The notes under the pieces: model-generated | What the model saw: the letters and a program-made list of their open reading frames with translations, nothing else | Databases searched by the model: none | Told to the model about the DNA's origin: nothing | Part shown: positions 42,201 through 51,430 of the stretch, in pieces | Layout of the letters: every line of letters begins with the position of its first letter | How positions within the stretch are numbered: the stretch's first letter is position 1 | Made by a program: the position numbers and the translations under genes | Assembly (NCBI RefSeq): GCF_018614975.1 | Contig: NZ_JAGGNR010000026.1 | Span: forward strand, 1-64,000 | DNA length: 64,000 nt | Direction of reading: 5' to 3' | Source of the DNA: Paenibacillus polymyxa | GTDB lineage: Bacteria; Bacillota; Bacilli; Paenibacillales; Paenibacillaceae

Positions 42201-43085
42201 ATGCTGACCGAAAAAGGATTATGGACACGTCTGCGCACTCGCCTGATCTTCACTGGCCCGACATTATTTGCGTTTGCTACAGTGATGATTATTCCGTTTT
42301 TGTATGGTATTTATTTGACGTTTACGAACTGGGACGGTATTGCAGTCGATCAAAATTTTGTTGGTTGGGATAATTACATCGGAGTGTTCAAGGACACGGT
42401 GTTCTGGAAATCGTTCGGGATGACGCTGGAGTACGTATTTATTACGGTTGTGCTGACCAATGCTTTAGCCTTTTTGCTGGCTTACGTAGTAACCAGGGGA
42501 ATGAAGGCACAGGGCTGGTTTCGGGCCGGATTTTTCCTGCCGAATCTGGTGGGCGGAATTGTGCTTGGTTTCATCTGGCAGTTTATCTTTAATCAGGTAC
42601 TGGTCTTTGCAGGACAGAAAATGAACCTTACTCTGTTTTCCACCTCCTGGCTGGCTGACCCGGACAAGGCGTTCTGGGCACTCATTGTGGTGACCGTCTG
42701 GCAGTATGCGGGTTATATGATGGTGATCTACATTGCTGGACTTATGAATGTGCCGAAGGATGTTATGGAAGCAGCCAGCATTGATGGGGCAAGTAACCGC
42801 AAAATGCTGGCGCGAATCGTATTGCCGCTGATGGTTCCTTCGTTTATTGTATGCATCTTTTTGTCATTGCAGCGGGGATTCATGGTATACGATCTGAACG
42901 TCTCCCTGACCAGTGGCGGGCCCTTCAAGAGCACAGAGATGGTATCCATGCATGTGTATGAGCAGGCCTTTCTTGCTCGTGACTACGGATTGGGTCAGGC
43001 AGAAGCCTTTGTTCTGTTTATTCTTGTAGCCGCCATTACATTGCTCCAGGTCTATTTCAGCAAAAAACTGGAGGTCGAGGCATGA
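42201..43085 (+). CDS. Sugar ABC transporter permease (MalF type)
   Basis: 294 aa from ATG 42201 (GTGGAGG 7 bases upstream; ATG 42195 is too close). Six transmembrane helices with the EAA motif MEAASIDGASNRKMLARIVLP (about 189-209). Inner-membrane half of the fructoside importer, overlapping the second permease gene by 4 bases. Confidence 0.92.
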   Translation: MLTEKGLWTRLRTRLIFTGPTLFAFATVMIIPFLYGIYLTFTNWDGIAVDQNFVGWDNYIGVFKDTVFWKSFGMTLEYVFITVVLTNALAFLLAYVVTRGMKAQGWFRAGFFLPNLVGGIVLGFIWQFIFNQVLVFAGQKMNLTLFSTSWLADPDKAFWALIVVTVWQYAGYMMVIYIAGLMNVPKDVMEAASIDGASNRKMLARIVLPLMVPSFIVCIFLSLQRGFMVYDLNVSLTSGGPFKSTEMVSMHVYEQAFLARDYGLGQAEAFVLFILVAAITLLQVYFSKKLEVEA

Positions 43086-43912
43086 TGGCTGGACAATCGC
43101 GCATTCTCAACTGGATGAAGTTTAGTGCATTAATCGTTGTGATGATTTTGTTTGTATTTCCTTTTGTACTTCTGATCGTCAATTCGTTCAAGGCTAATCA
43201 GGCAATTACCTCCGATCCGCTGGGGTTGCCAAGCTCCTTTCAATTCGATAATTACGTCAATGCGTTTGACAAAATGGGATATGTATCTGCCTTCAGCAAT
43301 TCGTTGCTTATTACCATTGCAGGTGTATTACTGATTGCTCTTTTTGCGGCGATGACAGCCCATTACTTTGTTCGTCACAAAAGCAAGCTGAATCAGTATC
43401 TCTTTTTCCTGATGGTAGCTGCGATGATTATTCCGTTCCAGGCCATTATGATTCCACTGGTTAAAATATACGGCTCGCTTAGCCTGCTGGATAACAAGTG
43501 GTCTTTGATCTACATGTATATTGGCTTTGGCAGTCCGCTCGCTGTATTTATCTACCATGGCTTTATCAAAAGTATTCCCCTGGAGCTTGAAGAAGCGGCT
43601 CTAATGGATGGTTGCGGCAGAGTGCAGACCTTTTTCCGTATCGTACTGCCGGTGTTACTGCCAACAACCGTAACGATTAGCGTGCTGAATGTATTGTGGA
43701 TATGGAATGATTTTTTGCTGCCTTCCCTGGTGCTGACTTCATCCGAGCAGCGAACGCTGCCACTATCCACGTTTTATTTTTATGGGACATACACCGTGGA
43801 CTACGGTCCATTGATGGCTGGTCTGGTGTTGACCCTGCTGCCTGTCCTTATCGTTTATCTGTTTGCGCAGAAGTACATTATTCAGGGGGTCATGCAAGGG
43901 GCAATCAAATAA
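43082..43912 (+). CDS. Carbohydrate ABC transporter permease (MalG type)
   Basis: 276 aa, six transmembrane helices, EAA motif EEAALMDGCGRVQTFFRIVLP (about 170-190). Its ATG overlaps the stop of the first permease (ATGA). Second channel subunit of the fructoside importer. No ATPase gene is in the operon, so a shared MsmX-like ATPase is expected. Confidence 0.92.
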   Translation: MMAGQSRILNWMKFSALIVVMILFVFPFVLLIVNSFKANQAITSDPLGLPSSFQFDNYVNAFDKMGYVSAFSNSLLITIAGVLLIALFAAMTAHYFVRHKSKLNQYLFFLMVAAMIIPFQAIMIPLVKIYGSLSLLDNKWSLIYMYIGFGSPLAVFIYHGFIKSIPLELEEAALMDGCGRVQTFFRIVLPVLLPTTVTISVLNVLWIWNDFLLPSLVLTSSEQRTLPLSTFYFYGTYTVDYGPLMAGLVLTLLPVLIVYLFAQKYIIQGVMQGAIK

Positions 43913-43954
43913 GTTCAGTCGGGTGATATAGAGAGAGACAGGAGTGAAGGACAT

Positions 43955-45511
43955 ATGAACCAGGAACGATACGAGAAGCAGGATATAGACACAAGGCAAG
44001 AGACAGATCTTGGACTGACGAGTTCTTCGACTCAAACAAAGGAGAGTTATACACTCGCCCGGGCCAACGCATATATCAAGGCGCATCGACATCAGGTTGA
44101 TCCAACCTATCGAATGGCCTATCATTTGATGCCAGAGGTGGGCTGGATGAATGATCCCAACGGCTTCATATACTTCGGTGGGATGTATCATATGTTCTAT
44201 CAGCATTATCCCTACGAACCGGTATGGGGGCCGATGCACTGGGGCCATGCGGTGAGCCGTGATTTGGTTACGTGGTCTTATCTGCCTGTTGCCCTGGCAC
44301 CCGATCAGAGCTACGACAGTGGAGGCTGCTTCTCTGGAAGTGCAATCGTGCAGGATGGCAAGTTGGTGCTGATGTACACGGGACATGTCGTGACTGGACC
44401 CGACAAGGATAACGATTACTTGCAGACACAGAATATCGCTGTCTCGGACAATGGAATTGATTTTGTCAAAAGTGCGATGAATCCGGTCATTCGGCTAGAT
44501 CAAATCCCAGAGCATACCAGTCCGAAGGACTTCCGTGATCCAAAAGTGTTTGAACGAAACGGTGTGTACTATTGCGTCCTTGGATCGAATGATGCTGCGG
44601 GCAAAGGTGTCATTCTGTTATACCGTTCAACAGACTTGCTGGATTGGAGTTATGTCAACATTATGGCCAAGAGTGACGGGACGCTTGGTGACAATTGGGA
44701 ATGTCCAGATCTGTTCACACTGGATGGCCGAGATGTGCTGATCATGTCTCCGCAGCGCATGCCTGCACAGGGAGATAACTATCGCAACTTGCATTCGACC
44801 GTTTATATGATGGGAACGCTGGATGAAGACCAAGGTGTGCTGAAGTACGAGCAGTACGTTCCGCTGGACTGTGGCTTCGACTTTTACGCACCTCAGACGA
44901 TGGAGGATGCACAGGGACGACGAATCATGGTGGCCTGGATGGATACGTGGGAAACGGAAATCCCGACACAACAGTCCCATGCGTGGGCTGGAGCGATGAC
45001 TTTGCCGAGACAACTAATTCGTAGGGGAGAACGCTTGATATTCCAGCCGCTTCCCGAATTTAGACAGTACAGGTCGGAAGGCACTGAGCTTTATGGTACA
45101 CGTTTAAACGATGGCGAACATGATCTTGGAGTCAGCGGAGACCGCTACGAACTATATGCTGTATTTGAAGCGGAACAGGCACAGCACTTCGGTTTGAAGC
45201 TGCGCACGGGTGAGGATGAAGAAACGTTGATTTCCTATGATGTAGAGCAGCGTCGTTTATGCTTCAATCGCGAGCAGGCCGGACAAGGGCCGGGCGGAGA
45301 ACGAGCTGCGACAGTGGAACTGCTTGACGGGAAACTGGAACTTCATATTTTTATGGATGTCAGCTCCGTTGAGGTGTTCATTCAGCAGGGAGAGCAGGTC
45401 ATGACAGGGCGGATATATCCTGGACCAAACTCGACAGGTATCAAAGCTTTCTCGTCTGGAACGTGTACGTTGACCGAACTTCGCAAATGGGATATACGAA
45501 TTCCTCGATAA
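43955..45511 (+). CDS. Glycoside hydrolase family 32 (sucrose-6-phosphate hydrolase/fructosidase)
   Basis: 518 aa. All three GH32 acidic motifs are present: nucleophile D67 in WMNDPNG (64-70), transition-state stabiliser D195 in FRDPKV, and acid/base E249 in WECPDLF. Five-bladed propeller (about 45-360) plus C-terminal beta-sandwich (about 375-515). No signal peptide, so it acts in the cytoplasm on sugars brought in by the ABC importer. Because import is by ABC rather than PTS, unphosphorylated sucrose or fructo-oligosaccharides are likelier substrates than sucrose-6-phosphate. Last gene of the operon. Confidence 0.93.
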   Translation: MNQERYEKQDIDTRQETDLGLTSSSTQTKESYTLARANAYIKAHRHQVDPTYRMAYHLMPEVGWMNDPNGFIYFGGMYHMFYQHYPYEPVWGPMHWGHAVSRDLVTWSYLPVALAPDQSYDSGGCFSGSAIVQDGKLVLMYTGHVVTGPDKDNDYLQTQNIAVSDNGIDFVKSAMNPVIRLDQIPEHTSPKDFRDPKVFERNGVYYCVLGSNDAAGKGVILLYRSTDLLDWSYVNIMAKSDGTLGDNWECPDLFTLDGRDVLIMSPQRMPAQGDNYRNLHSTVYMMGTLDEDQGVLKYEQYVPLDCGFDFYAPQTMEDAQGRRIMVAWMDTWETEIPTQQSHAWAGAMTLPRQLIRRGERLIFQPLPEFRQYRSEGTELYGTRLNDGEHDLGVSGDRYELYAVFEAEQAQHFGLKLRTGEDEETLISYDVEQRRLCFNREQAGQGPGGERAATVELLDGKLELHIFMDVSSVEVFIQQGEQVMTGRIYPGPNSTGIKAFSSGTCTLTELRKWDIRIPR

Positions 45512-45532
45512 AATCTTTTCTAAAATACAGCC

Positions 45533-45570
45533 TTGACCTTGAAGTATACTTCAAGGTTTATTCTTTTTTT
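45533..45570 (+). promoter_or_regulatory. MerR-type dyad promoter (also a probable terminator of the GH32 gene)
   Basis: TTGACC (45533-45538) followed by the perfect palindrome ACCTTGAAGT-AT-ACTTCAAGGT (45536-45557) and a -10-like TATTCT at 45559-45564. The -35/-10 spacing is about 20 bases, as in MerR/SoxR-activated promoters. The same hairpin is followed by a T-rich run (TTATTCTTTTTTT), so it can also terminate the upstream operon. Confidence 0.65.
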
Positions 45571-45595
45571 ATCAAGGAATAATGGAGGCTGAAAA

Positions 45596-47086
45596 ATGAG
45601 AATTTTAGAATGGATTTTAGTAATCGTGACAGTTATTAGTGCAGTGGTCATGTTGGTTGCTCCCAAACGCCGGGTAGTGGGGGGCGGTACGTTGTTGGCA
45701 CTGGCGCTGGCTATCCTTTTGCATGGGGTAATAGATCATTTTCGTGTGCAGTTGCTGCCTACCTATATCGTGGTCCTTGTTTTACTGATTGTATTGTCCG
45801 TTCAATTATGGAAGTCCGGACGCAATATTCAGAATACACAGAAACAGAAACAGAAACAGAAAGGTCGATCGTGGTTCAAAATCATTTTGGCATCCATTCT
45901 GGTGCTGGCTCTTAGTGCAGGTACCATTGTGCTGACTTCGTTTTTCCCTGCATTCACGATGCCCGAATCGACAGGTTCATTTGCCATAGGAACCTTTTCG
46001 CAGCAGTTAACGGATGATTCCCGGGAAGAGACCAAATCGGATGAAACGGGAGATAAGCGAGAACTCATGATCAACGTCTGGTATCCTGTAGATCAGGAAA
46101 CAGCCAAAGGATTGTCGTTAGAGCATTATCCTGCCGAGTTGGGAGAGGCGATCAGCCTGGTATTTGGCATTCCACCAGTGGTATTCAGTTACCTTGACAC
46201 GATTCCGACGCATGTTGTTAAAGGTGCCGAGGTATCTGCTGCACAGAGCAAGTATCCTGTATTACTATTTTCACCGGGGATACGTTCTACTCGCTTTCAA
46301 AGTATGACCGCGATCGAGGAGCTCGTGAGCCACGGCTACATTGTGGTTGGTATCGACCATCCGTATACATCTGCACAAGTTACATTCTCGGATGGCCATG
46401 TCGCTTCTTATCAGCCGGACCCTGACTTCCCAACCTCCAAAGAACTATATCAATATAATATAAAAGGGATAGGTATCCGTGCAGAGGATGCAAGCTTTGT
46501 ACTGGACACGCTCACGCAGTGGAATTCACATGATCCGAATCAATTGCTCGAAGGCAAGCTTGATCTGGATGCTGTCGGTATCTTTGGTCACTCCTACGGC
46601 GGTGCAACCACGGCGGAAGCGCTGGCTCAGGATGAGCGTTTCAAAGCAGGACTTAGTTTGGAAGGCGGATTCTGGGGTAAAGTATCCACGGCATCCTTGA
46701 AACAGCCGTTTATGTATATCATGTCAGGTGGGACAGCCAAAAGTCTGGACCCGGACGCCACTGCCATGGATAAAGTATTTTATCCCGAGTTTGAGCCTGA
46801 TCTGGATCGGGTGATGACAAGCAGTCTCAATGACACCTATTATCTGACCGTAGAGAATTTCTTTCATCAAAGCTTTACGGATATTTCGTTAATTTCACCA
46901 AAAATGTTTGCCAGAGGCATGACGCCAGAACATAATGTAGATATCACCAGATCATATACGCTGGCCTTCTTTGATCATTATTTGAAGGGGGAGGAGCAAC
47001 CATTGCTGCAAGGCCCTTCATCCAAATTTCCTGAGGCCACTTATGACACCAAGTATACTAAGCTACGTCACCAAAAAGCGGAATAA
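45596..47086 (+). CDS. Membrane-anchored alpha/beta hydrolase (PAF-acetylhydrolase-like)
   Basis: 496 aa. Four N-terminal hydrophobic helices (about 1-20, 30-48, 55-73 and 98-122), then a hydrolase domain with nucleophile S333 in GHSYGG (331-336) and an oxyanion region FSPGIRSTRFQS. Resembles the platelet-activating-factor acetylhydrolase isoform II-like group of bacterial lipases/esterases, with the active site outside the membrane. AATGGAGG ribosome binding site. Followed 25 bases later by a MerR regulator gene and preceded by a MerR-type promoter. Confidence 0.82.
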   Translation: MRILEWILVIVTVISAVVMLVAPKRRVVGGGTLLALALAILLHGVIDHFRVQLLPTYIVVLVLLIVLSVQLWKSGRNIQNTQKQKQKQKGRSWFKIILASILVLALSAGTIVLTSFFPAFTMPESTGSFAIGTFSQQLTDDSREETKSDETGDKRELMINVWYPVDQETAKGLSLEHYPAELGEAISLVFGIPPVVFSYLDTIPTHVVKGAEVSAAQSKYPVLLFSPGIRSTRFQSMTAIEELVSHGYIVVGIDHPYTSAQVTFSDGHVASYQPDPDFPTSKELYQYNIKGIGIRAEDASFVLDTLTQWNSHDPNQLLEGKLDLDAVGIFGHSYGGATTAEALAQDERFKAGLSLEGGFWGKVSTASLKQPFMYIMSGGTAKSLDPDATAMDKVFYPEFEPDLDRVMTSSLNDTYYLTVENFFHQSFTDISLISPKMFARGMTPEHNVDITRSYTLAFFDHYLKGEEQPLLQGPSSKFPEATYDTKYTKLRHQKAE

Positions 47087-47111
47087 CCCCGCAGAAGGAT
47101 GGAGGGTATCT

Positions 47112-47513
47112 ATGGCAACCATGACAAGAGGAATGTTGGCCAAGCGTACCGGTGTGAGTATGGCAACCCTCCGTTATTATGAGGATAACGGGATTCTTCC
47201 TGCTCCCCGTCGTTCATCCAATGGATACCGGGTGTATACCGAGGATTATCTGGTTAAGATTAAGTTCATTAAGGATGCCCAGTCGCTGGGCTACTCCTTA
47301 AAGGAGATACAAGAGACTCTGCAACTGCTCAGCCAGGAAGACATGGAAAAGGATACATTAAAAACACTCGTCCGTGACCGAATCGCTGATATTCAGAAGC
47401 ATATTGAGCATCTGGAACAGATGCAGATTCATCTGGCACGACTGTTGCATACACCGGAGGACGATATCGACAATTATATTCAATCGTTCAGGGTGCAAAA
47501 GAAAGAGCCGTAA
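47112..47513 (+). CDS. MerR-family transcriptional regulator
   Basis: 133 aa from ATG 47112 (GGATGGAGGG upstream). N-terminal winged helix MLAKRTGVSMATLRYYEDNGILPAP with wing NGYRVYTEDYLVKIKFIKDAQSLGYSLKEI, then a coiled-coil dimerisation helix (about 85-120). No cysteines in the C-terminal part, so it is not a metal or Fe-S sensor; probably an organic-ligand or stress sensor. Probably binds the palindrome at 45536-45557 and controls its own operon. Confidence 0.88.
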   Translation: MATMTRGMLAKRTGVSMATLRYYEDNGILPAPRRSSNGYRVYTEDYLVKIKFIKDAQSLGYSLKEIQETLQLLSQEDMEKDTLKTLVRDRIADIQKHIEHLEQMQIHLARLLHTPEDDIDNYIQSFRVQKKEP

Positions 47514-47528
47514 ATGCGGCTCTTTTCC
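47502..47528 (+). terminator. Terminator of the hydrolase/MerR operon
   Basis: AAAGAGCCG-N6-CGGCTCTTTT overlapping the MerR stop codon. Confidence 0.85.
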
Positions 47529-47678
47529 TGTTTAGGAGAAAACAGGCATGGACTAACGAGCAGGGAATCGGAAGTTTTAAACGAATACATAGTGAAGTTT
47601 GCCAATACATAATGGTGGTTAACGTGATTTCAATATTTCAATAATGAAATTCACACCATAAAAGGAGTAATATTTTCT

Positions 47679-48734
47679 ATGCGAGATTTACAAGGTTTTG
47701 TATCCGATTACATCAAAGGAAAGAAACATCTGCATCTTGAGATTGGCATGATTACAAAGGGAGATATCGAATATCATTCATTCGGCAATCCCCAAAAGAA
47801 GAGCGCGGCTGCTGCTGAACACAGGTTGTTCGAAATCGGCTCTGTGACCAAACTTTTTACATCTATCCTTCTATTAGAATTGGAACGTCAAGAGCAGCTT
47901 TCCACGGATGACACGGTTGGCAAGTACATACACAACGGTAAAAACGATTATTTGAATAAGGTTACCTTAAAAAGTCTTGCGACGCATACCTCTGGATTAC
48001 CCGGAGTTGCCACAAACCTGTCTTCGAAGAAAAATCGATACAATCCGTACTCGAATTATACGGAGGATGATTTACTTGCTTTTTTATCGGATGCTGACTT
48101 TACGGATCAGATGGGTTCATTTGAGTATTCCAATACCGGCGTGGGCTTACTTGGTTATATCCTATGTAAAGTATCAGGCAGTACATATGACGATCTGCTA
48201 AAAAAATATATCACAGGTCCATTAAACATGACCGAGACAGCTGTTATGCTGAATGCAGAACAGAATGACAGATTTGTGGATGGACATACGTCAACGGGGA
48301 AAAAAATGCCTCACTGGGATTCTGCTGTACATGAGGGGGCAGGGGGGATCAAGTCATCTCTTCACGATATGTGTTTAGTTGTGCAGGCCAATCTGAATGA
48401 AGATCATCCTGCAGCCTCTGCAATACAACAAAGTCACACGCCTGTAATGATTGGAGATTCAACTCATCATTACGCCTGGTTTAGTGACAACATCTCAGAT
48501 CAGAATATTCTTTGGCATAACGGCGGTACATTTGGTTTCAGCAGTTATTTGGCTATAAATAAGGAACAGGGTATAGGCGTTGTATTATTGTCTAATTATT
48601 GTTTTGGATCAGCCTCCATTGTGGATGAGTATCTGGACGCGATATTCAAATTTATAACTAAAAAAGACCTTTATCCACTCATGTCGCTGGATCCTGTGGG
48701 TAATAAAATACTGGAAGCCATGATGCAGAGATAA
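47679..48734 (+). CDS. Serine hydrolase, beta-lactamase/penicillin-binding-protein-like (class C fold)
   Basis: 351 aa without signal peptide. The three active-site motifs are SVTK (EIGSVTKLF, about residues 51-59, with Ser and Lys), YSN (FEYSNTGVG, about 147-155) and HNG in WHNGGTFG (about 277-284). This is the esterase EstB/AmpC-like family, which includes D-peptidases and esterases; substrate unknown. AAAGGAG ribosome binding site. Monocistronic with its own terminator. Confidence 0.87.
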   Translation: MRDLQGFVSDYIKGKKHLHLEIGMITKGDIEYHSFGNPQKKSAAAAEHRLFEIGSVTKLFTSILLLELERQEQLSTDDTVGKYIHNGKNDYLNKVTLKSLATHTSGLPGVATNLSSKKNRYNPYSNYTEDDLLAFLSDADFTDQMGSFEYSNTGVGLLGYILCKVSGSTYDDLLKKYITGPLNMTETAVMLNAEQNDRFVDGHTSTGKKMPHWDSAVHEGAGGIKSSLHDMCLVVQANLNEDHPAASAIQQSHTPVMIGDSTHHYAWFSDNISDQNILWHNGGTFGFSSYLAINKEQGIGVVLLSNYCFGSASIVDEYLDAIFKFITKKDLYPLMSLDPVGNKILEAMMQR

Positions 48735-48782
48735 ACGCAGAAGTGTTATTAGAGTAATGGGAAATGAGGAACAAAATGTAAC

Positions 48783-48845
48783 ACCTCTAATAGAGAGTCC
48801 CTAAAGATGTACTTCGGGCGCTCTCGGTTGGAGGTTTCTTTTTGT
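48783..48845 (+). terminator. Terminator of the serine hydrolase gene
   Basis: ACCTCTAATAGAGAG...CTCTCGGTTGGAGGT imperfect stem followed by TTCTTTTT. Confidence 0.65.
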
Positions 48846-48864
48846 TCTATCTTAATGGTCTCAA

Positions 48865-49542
48865 TCATGACATGCCAGCTTCACCTAGAAAATGGTGCAC
48901 AATTTCCGTCTGATACTTGATGCGGGTCGCGCGTTTCAGACTCCAGCAGGTCTCCACTGTAACAGAACGGGCTTGTAATAGTCTTGAGGCCGCTGTACGG
49001 GCAGATCCCGGCAATTCATGCTGCTTGAGGTTAAAATGACGATCACGAATGGCAATCGATCGATTCATCCGTTCGATAACTCTTCTGCAAGCCGGAATCG
49101 TCCGACTGCCGGGATTGGTAATGAGCGTCTGTCCAAGCACTCGCGAACTAAGCTGTGACAGCCCGTTGGCTTCATGCAGATCGAGCCACCAGTCAGCCCG
49201 ATGTTCACGAGCCAGCTGAAAAACCGCTGCAGCCAGTGGATGCTTGGCCTTGCCTGACATACGACGTGGAAACGTACGATTCAGATCTGGCTTGCCTCTG
49301 ATTTTTTTTGCGTAGGCTTTCTGGTTCACACGTGGCACAATAATCAGCAGCCCTCGCTGAATGGCGCGGCGACCCGTCGCAATATCATCTGCGAGTTTTT
49401 GCGCAGCGGCCATACTCGCCGTTTCATTCCCGTGAACCCCGGATGTAATGAACATTACCGGTCCCGGCATCATACCACGTACGATGAAGTAGGGAGTAGC
49501 GTGTGTGCTGGATGCTACAAGGACATGTTTGGTTACAAGCAT
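48865..49542 (-). CDS. Succinylglutamate desuccinylase/aspartoacylase-family zinc deacylase (M14-like)
   Basis: 225 aa, short for the family. Zinc motif in SGVHGNETASM (about 33-43; His and Glu ligands), DLNRTFPR (about 84-91) and a catalytic-region DLHEANG (about 121-127). It hydrolyses an amide bond of an acylated amino acid or similar. GGAGGTGAAG ribosome binding site before ATG 49542. It lies 97 bases downstream of the ABC exporter operon on the same strand and might be co-transcribed. Substrate unknown. Confidence 0.85.
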   Translation of the reverse strand: MLVTKHVLVASSTHATPYFIVRGMMPGPVMFITSGVHGNETASMAAAQKLADDIATGRRAIQRGLLIIVPRVNQKAYAKKIRGKPDLNRTFPRRMSGKAKHPLAAAVFQLAREHRADWWLDLHEANGLSQLSSRVLGQTLITNPGSRTIPACRRVIERMNRSIAIRDRHFNLKQHELPGSARTAASRLLQARSVTVETCWSLKRATRIKYQTEIVHHFLGEAGMS

Positions 49543-49638
49543 GACGCTTCACCTCCGTTATTACAGTACGCCATGTCCCTCTTTCATGTAACGGCGTAAG
49601 AACAGATCTTCATCCTATTTCCTCACAAAATGGGCCGA

Positions 49639-50613
49639 CTAATACACACGATGAATGATATCTTCAAAATCGGGTTCTTTCATCTCTACATCTTCAATCT
49701 CACCCCAGTGCTCCAACTGTTTCAGAATGTCCATTGTGCTCCATTCCTTCCGGTTCACTTCGACGGTGACGATTTGCCCTTCCACTCCAGTAATATGTAT
49801 CGCGGACGACACAACATCCGGGATATGAAACGCTCCTCGGAACGTTACCCGGATCAGCGTGGGCAGTCCAATCGTTTCGCGAAGTGACGAGATCGTGCCG
49901 TCATATGTCAGTTGACCATGGTTAATCACCATGACCCGGCTGCATAACTGCTCAATGTCATCCATATCATGGGTGGTCAGCAAAATCGTTTTGCCAAACG
50001 TTTCATTTAATGTACGTAGAAATTGACGAATGTTCCGCTTTGCGTTCACATCCAGTCCAATCGTTGGTTCATCGAGAAAAAGCAGTTCCGGATCGTGCAG
50101 CATGGAAGCTGCGAGATCGGCACGCATGCGTTGTCCAAGCGAGAGCTTGCGGACAGGCGTGGCCCAGAACGATTCAAGGTCCAGCAGCTCGGCGAACTGG
50201 GACAGCCGTCTCTTTTTGTCCTCGGCACGCACGCCGTACATCTCGGCCAGAATATCATATGAATCTTTCACGGGCAGATCCCACCAGAGCTGGCTGCGCT
50301 GTCCAAACACAACGCCGAGTCGACCAACGGTTCTGCGCCTGTCCTGATGCGGATTCATACCGTCAAGCCGTACCTCGCCCGAGGTGGGGTGCAGGATACC
50401 TGTCAGCATTTTGATCGTTGTAGATTTGCCGGCCCCGTTTGGACCGATGTAACCTACAAACTCACCGGGGCCGATATCAAAACTGATATCGCGTACCGCT
50501 TCCTTGGACACATACTCACGTGAAAATAACGTACGTAGACCTGAGAAACGTCCTTCACGAATAACAGGTGTTTTGAATTCCTTTTGCAGATGCCGTGCTG
50601 TGATCATGTTCAT
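49639..50613 (-). CDS. ABC-2 type exporter ATP-binding protein
   Basis: 324 aa. Walker A GPNGAGKST (about 57-65), signature LSLGQRMRA (about 157-165), Walker B LLFLDEPTIGLD and H-loop TTHDMDD. It has a C-terminal extension (about 245-324) typical of DrrA/CcmA/NatA-like exporters. It follows two permease genes on the same strand and completes an export system; cargo unknown. Confidence 0.93.
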   Translation of the reverse strand: MNMITARHLQKEFKTPVIREGRFSGLRTLFSREYVSKEAVRDISFDIGPGEFVGYIGPNGAGKSTTIKMLTGILHPTSGEVRLDGMNPHQDRRRTVGRLGVVFGQRSQLWWDLPVKDSYDILAEMYGVRAEDKKRRLSQFAELLDLESFWATPVRKLSLGQRMRADLAASMLHDPELLFLDEPTIGLDVNAKRNIRQFLRTLNETFGKTILLTTHDMDDIEQLCSRVMVINHGQLTYDGTISSLRETIGLPTLIRVTFRGAFHIPDVVSSAIHITGVEGQIVTVEVNRKEWSTMDILKQLEHWGEIEDVEMKEPDFEDIIHRVY

Positions 50614-50629
50614 GATTTGTTACGCCTCC

Positions 50630-51430
50630 TTAGCTACCTGTACTTTGATATTTGGTCATGCCGAATTGCCAGAAACGCAGACTTGCAGCCAAGCTCAGTA
50701 CGGCAACAGCCGCAACAGCTACAAGAACCCACGCTCCTCCTTCACCTCGCAGCAGGTAAAGAGACGGAATATAGTTGACGAAGCCCACGGGAATCACCGT
50801 CAGCAGAATGCCAGACATCCATTTGGGATATAATGTTAGCGGATATTGGGCAGCCGTTCGTGCTGCATCTTCAGTGATCGTCTGTAATTCCTCGATACGT
50901 GTGGTCCAGAATCCGAGTGTGGCGGTAGCAAGTCCGATGGAAAAGAGAATGACTGCGCCCGTCAGGATAATGAGCAGGGAGAAGGGAATGGCTATCCAGC
51001 TGATCTGCCCGCTGTGCATCATGCCTGCCAAAGACCAGCAGAGGATGAACCCGCCTTGCAGGACTTCCCCGGCCATGATGCGGAAGTTTTGCGGCAGCAG
51101 TGCCAGCAATACGGGCATGGGACGTGTTAACAGTTGATCAAGCTCACCATTAACCAGATATTTTTCCAGATGGTGAACTTCGTTTCCGAACGTTCGATAC
51201 AGTGTTTTGGATAACGTCATGATGGCAAAGAGATAACCGATCTCATGGAGGGACCAGCCTTTAATTGCTCCGAATTTGTGCAGCACGAGAGCAACCATCA
51301 GAAACTCGGAGATCTGAATTAAAGCGGCCAGTACGGACGCCATGATGAAATTGAACTTGTATTGCATCCGGCTGCGGATGCTTGTTTGAATCAGCATTTT
51401 ATATAAATTGAACCAGGAAGTTCGCTTCAT
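50630..51430 (-). CDS. ABC-2 family transporter permease (DUF990-like), second subunit
   Basis: 266 aa with six predicted membrane helices and the DUF990/ABC2_membrane_6 pattern LTRPMPVLLALLP near residue 100, which is shared with the paralogous gene just upstream. ATG 51430 overlaps the stop of the first permease (4 bases). Forms a heteromeric exporter with the 258-aa permease and the ATPase. Confidence 0.87.
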   Translation of the reverse strand: MKRTSWFNLYKMLIQTSIRSRMQYKFNFIMASVLAALIQISEFLMVALVLHKFGAIKGWSLHEIGYLFAIMTLSKTLYRTFGNEVHHLEKYLVNGELDQLLTRPMPVLLALLPQNFRIMAGEVLQGGFILCWSLAGMMHSGQISWIAIPFSLLIILTGAVILFSIGLATATLGFWTTRIEELQTITEDAARTAAQYPLTLYPKWMSGILLTVIPVGFVNYIPSLYLLRGEGGAWVLVAVAAVAVLSLAASLRFWQFGMTKYQSTGS

